Shown: in pieces, positions 61,468 through 64,000 of the stretch
How positions within the stretch are numbered: the stretch's first letter is position 1
How the letters are laid out: every line of letters starts with the position of its first letter
NCBI GenBank assembly: GCA_963759095.1
Contig: CAVWYF010000028.1
Location: forward strand, 182,746 to 246,745
Length of the DNA stretch: 64,000 bases
DNA from: Anderseniella sp963759095
GTDB lineage: Bacteria; Pseudomonadota; Alphaproteobacteria; Rhizobiales; Aestuariivirgaceae
Direction of reading: 5' to 3'
Translations under genes and position numbers: made by a program
Notes under the pieces: model-generated
The model's input: only the letters and a program-made list of their open reading frames with translations
What the model was told of the DNA's origin: nothing
The model's database searches: none

Positions 61468-62640
61468 CTATGCAACCTGCGCTGCGCTGGACGAATGAAG
61501 CGCCCGCTCACGCACGGCGCGGGGGCTGGAAAACCCGGGGCCACGCCCGAGTGACGATGCATGCATCAAGGAAGCGGCATCGTCAGGTTGCTCAACCCCG
61601 GACGCGATCAGGGCAATATTGTTGGCCTCCGTTACCTGCAACAACGCCTCCGCCGTCATTCCCGGTTGTGCAGGTTGATCCAGTCCGTCTCCAGGCACAT
61701 CAATGAATGCAAAGCCCAGCTCCGCCAGTGCAGGCAGTTCGTCATACAGCATGCCTTCTCCGGTCAGACAGAATGTTGCGCCGAGGCTGGCAAGCCAGGC
61801 CAGGCCCTGCAGTCCGGCCTCACTCAAACCGGCAAGAGCAGTGTGATGGATATCCAGCACAATACCGGCAGCTGCCTCCGGGTTGGCCTGAAGCAGGCCG
61901 ACGAGTTCCTGCAAGGCCTTGGTGTTTTCCAGGGTCGCTACAGATATCGGGCAGAAAATACCGGTAGCGCCACGGCGTGCGCGCAGCTTTTCAAGCAGCG
62001 GCAGAATCTGCTGCAGCAACTGAGCATCCAGGGCCGGGTCCCACAGGCTGCTCTGGCCGTTCAGCACCGGAAGGTCGGCGGACGCAACGATGTGGGTGAG
62101 ATCGGCCGGTGACTGATCACGCAACCGGAAGCTCGCTTTGTAATAGGCAGTGCGTCCCTCAGCCAGCCGAACCACCGGTTCGAGGAACAACTGCACCGGT
62201 TGCGGGCGCTGCATCTGGCCATGTGCCAGCCGCTTCGGGGCCCGGGAGGGCCGCATCGCGGGTGTCTGGGTCTTTGCCGCGGGGCGTTGCGCGGCTGAAG
62301 CCGGTTTATAGGCCCGTGCCTTGTCCGGCGCATCGTGGTGAGATTTGCCGGTATCCAGCCGCGATCCCAGATCGGTCAGGCGTTGCGCCTGGTCAGCGAT
62401 GCGGCGAGACAGGCTTTCAATGTCATTGGTGTTTTTGCCGAGACGCTGAGACAGCATGTTGTTCAAGCGCGTATTGCCGGCTTCATCAGAGGGGATGGAA
62501 GCTGCCGCAGATACAATGACAGCCACGGCCAGACAGGACACCGCTGCCAGCAGCGCGATGTCATAACGCACAAGCACAAAAATGCACACTGCCGCCAAAA
62601 CCAGCGCACTAACTGAAAACAGCCAAACCAGCAGCTTCAT
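61468..62640 (-). CDS. Membrane-anchored protein with degenerate EAL domain
   Basis: A 390-residue protein with two N-terminal helices (MKLLVWLFSVSALVLAAVCI; IALLAAVSCLAVAVIVSAAA), a coiled-coil/linker region (about residues 60-140) and a C-terminal EAL-type fold (LFLEPVVRLAEGRTAYYKAS, GIVLDIHHTALAGLSEAG, LIASGVEQPDDAASLMHASS, GRGPGFSSPRA). The catalytic EAL/ELL signature is replaced by KASFR and the DDFG loop by LTGEGM, so cyclic-di-GMP hydrolysis is unlikely; binding or a scaffold role is possible. The stop is 22 bp before the TIGR01459 gene. ATG 62640 preferred; GTG 62655 also possible. Confidence 0.8.
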   Translation of the reverse strand: MKLLVWLFSVSALVLAAVCIFVLVRYDIALLAAVSCLAVAVIVSAAASIPSDEAGNTRLNNMLSQRLGKNTNDIESLSRRIADQAQRLTDLGSRLDTGKSHHDAPDKARAYKPASAAQRPAAKTQTPAMRPSRAPKRLAHGQMQRPQPVQLFLEPVVRLAEGRTAYYKASFRLRDQSPADLTHIVASADLPVLNGQSSLWDPALDAQLLQQILPLLEKLRARRGATGIFCPISVATLENTKALQELVGLLQANPEAAAGIVLDIHHTALAGLSEAGLQGLAWLASLGATFCLTGEGMLYDELPALAELGFAFIDVPGDGLDQPAQPGMTAEALLQVTEANNIALIASGVEQPDDAASLMHASSLGRGPGFSSPRAVRERALHSSSAAQVA

Positions 62641-62948
62641 TCGATCAAGTCCCACCCCATGACTGCTGAGTTCAGCAGCGGTTGCCCGGTATAGGATAAA
62701 ATACTAACTCGCTCAACAAGCTGTAGCCAATTGAACGATGTTTAAAAGTCAATACATGGTTAAGGGCGCGCCGCTTTGTTTCAACGCCGTGACAAATTGT
62801 TACGTAAAATCAATTTCTCGCACCTTGCACATAACGTCAAATATCCTCATTATGCGGCAGGGAAAGCGGACGGGTTGATGCAAAATCCATGCTATGCGGG
62901 TGTTTCCACTGCATTGACGACAACAATTAGACCGACAGGACCTGAAAT
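62641..62948. other. Intergenic region between the EAL-like gene and a small exported protein gene
   Basis: About 300 bp, richer in AT than neighbours, with no supported gene. It must hold the promoters of both divergent genes. No clear operator seen. Confidence 0.35.
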
Positions 62949-63332
62949 ATGATTTTTGGAAGACTTTTGATCATGGCAGGTGTAGCTGTGGCGGCGATGA
63001 ATTTTTCCGGCACTACGAATGTTGCGCACGCAGCTTCGTGTGGTGCCGATTGGGCTGAGCCGGGCACTTACAAGATCACCGGCAACTTTCGGGGCAAGAG
63101 GGAATCTGCCGGTGCGGAGTTAACTCGTGATTGCCGTATCGACCTGAAAATTCCGGGTGTTTATACTGGCGGGCGGGTCAAGCGGGCCGGCAAGTGCCTG
63201 CGCTTTACCTTCAAGATCGACAAGGAAAAGCAACTGTTCAAGGGCCGATGGTGTGATGGATTTGCGGTTGTTGACTGGAAGGGCAAGGACGTTCGTGCGA
63301 AGGTGAGAGCTGTGCGCCAGGGTGCCAAGTGA
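62949..63332 (+). CDS. Small exported hypothetical protein
   Basis: A 127-residue protein with a signal peptide (MIFGRLLIMAGVAVAAMNFS..., cleavage near AHA-ASCGAD) and a basic mature part with four Cys (ASCGADWAEPGTY, TRDCRIDLKIPG, AGKCLRFTFKI, GRWCDGFAVVDW). The repeated Gly-x-Cys and beta-like pattern suggests a small disulfide-bonded fold. No family recognised. Confidence 0.65.
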   Translation: MIFGRLLIMAGVAVAAMNFSGTTNVAHAASCGADWAEPGTYKITGNFRGKRESAGAELTRDCRIDLKIPGVYTGGRVKRAGKCLRFTFKIDKEKQLFKGRWCDGFAVVDWKGKDVRAKVRAVRQGAK

Positions 63333-63515
63333 CACAATATAACCCGCACCGCTTCGGGACGGAGCAGCCATATACCGGCTGAGATTGCACCGGTATAAGG
63401 CGAAATTCTGAAGCAACAAGTAAGCCCCCTCGGTCATGTACCGGGGGTTTGTCGTATTTGAGCCGGGTTTCACAAGCGCAGAACGGCGCGAAGCCGTGTC
63501 GACGGAACTGCCCGC

Positions 63516-63881
63516 TCACCGAGAACTGCAAGTACAATCAGACCCCACCCCAAAAGCCCTGTTGCATGCTGCGACAAGGCTGGCTTTGCCCGCAAAACTC
63601 AACAGGCGCATGATTTGCGATGGCCGTGGCGGCGATTGCACAACGTTGTGCAACGGCAGATGATCAAACAGCGTCATGTAATACAGATAGAAGACCTGTG
63701 GGCTGAGCCAGACGAAAATCCACAGAAATACCGGAGCCAGCAGCAGACGTACCGGCCAGGCCATGCGGCAGGTAATCTTGATGAATGCGACCGCCGTCAG
63801 CGCGGCCAAGCCGAAGGACAGCAATAGCAGCCCGATGCGTGCGGCCATGGTCAGGGAAAAAAATGAATCGCCGTCATACAT
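63516..63881 (-). CDS. Small membrane protein of unknown function
   Basis: A 121-residue protein with two to three hydrophobic segments (IGLLLLSFGLAALTAVAFIK; LLLAPVFLWIFVWLSPQVFY). ATG 63881 has AAGGCGG about ten bases upstream. The C-terminal 40 residues are Ser/Arg-rich and could be read-through beyond a natural end. No family recognised. The last 110 bp of the window show nothing. Confidence 0.5.
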   Translation of the reverse strand: MYDGDSFFSLTMAARIGLLLLSFGLAALTAVAFIKITCRMAWPVRLLLAPVFLWIFVWLSPQVFYLYYMTLFDHLPLHNVVQSPPRPSQIMRLLSFAGKASLVAACNRAFGVGSDCTCSSR

Positions 63882-64000
63882 CTCAACCAACCGCCTTGTG
63901 AATTAACCGTCCGTGCCAACAAATGCACGCGTGCTGAAAAAAAATTGTACAGCAAAACCTTGACGTAACGGGTCACGCATCATACATCACACCTTAACTG

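Overview
The window looks like chromosomal DNA of an alphaproteobacterium, most likely of the order Hyphomicrobiales (Rhizobiales). The evidence is an aa3-type cytochrome oxidase operon (ctaC-ctaD-ctaB-small protein-ctaG-ctaE-DUF983) divergent from an IalB-like protein and tldD, and a ubiA-pmbA-cysQ-DUF4170 block near ribF at the other end. I assign no species. I see no tRNA, rRNA or CRISPR array.

Layout. Positions 1-11,830 are orderly core DNA: the cox operon (minus strand), then ialB-like, tldD, a HAD hydrolase, a MATE exporter and two DUF937-type proteins (plus strand). Positions 11,840-49,700 are an accessory region dense in mobile DNA. It holds three copies of one IS1182-type element (one cut short, one frameshifted), two almost identical copies of a second IS5/IS1182-group element, an intact IS30, an intact IS6, several IS30 and IS6 remnants, two kinds of small MITE-like elements, and about ten decayed copies of an intergenic repeat with a palindromic core. 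Between them lie a BCCT transporter with a UspA protein; a nitrate/sulfonate/taurine-type ABC operon ending in a sulfotransferase; a flavodoxin; an FNR-hemerythrin pair; a secreted protein with a VTT-like membrane protein; an MBL-receiver-GAF fusion; a broken cardiolipin synthase-EEP operon; a truncated VIT protein; CorA; two ureohydrolases; a J-domain membrane protein; and a LysR-controlled ureohydrolase/amino-acid ABC locus. Positions 49,740-53,050 are a small catabolic operon (enolase superfamily, beta-hydroxyacid dehydrogenase, tandem Rid). Positions 53,137-64,000 return to core genes: gshA, rsmE, ubiA, pmbA, cysQ, ribF, a TIGR01459 hydrolase and a degenerate EAL protein.

How it fits together. 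The most distinctive feature is the relation between the mobile elements and the repeat. The IS1182-type element and a 151-bp MITE with similar ends both sit at the GACCC core of the same repeat family. Separately, the second IS has ends nearly identical to those of a 218-bp MITE lying 46 bp from it. Insertions and deletions tied to these elements have broken cls, the EEP gene, a VIT gene, a GcvT/DMGDH-like gene and at least one further gene, and possibly removed the ATPase of the second ABC transporter.

Caution. gshA, rsmE, a DUF3291 gene and ribF (positions 54,360-60,316) each carry simple one-base frameshifts. Because ribF and gshA are rarely dispensable, these look more like consensus errors than decay. 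The sequence is therefore best treated as possibly containing indel errors, and pseudogene calls made on frameshifts alone are provisional.
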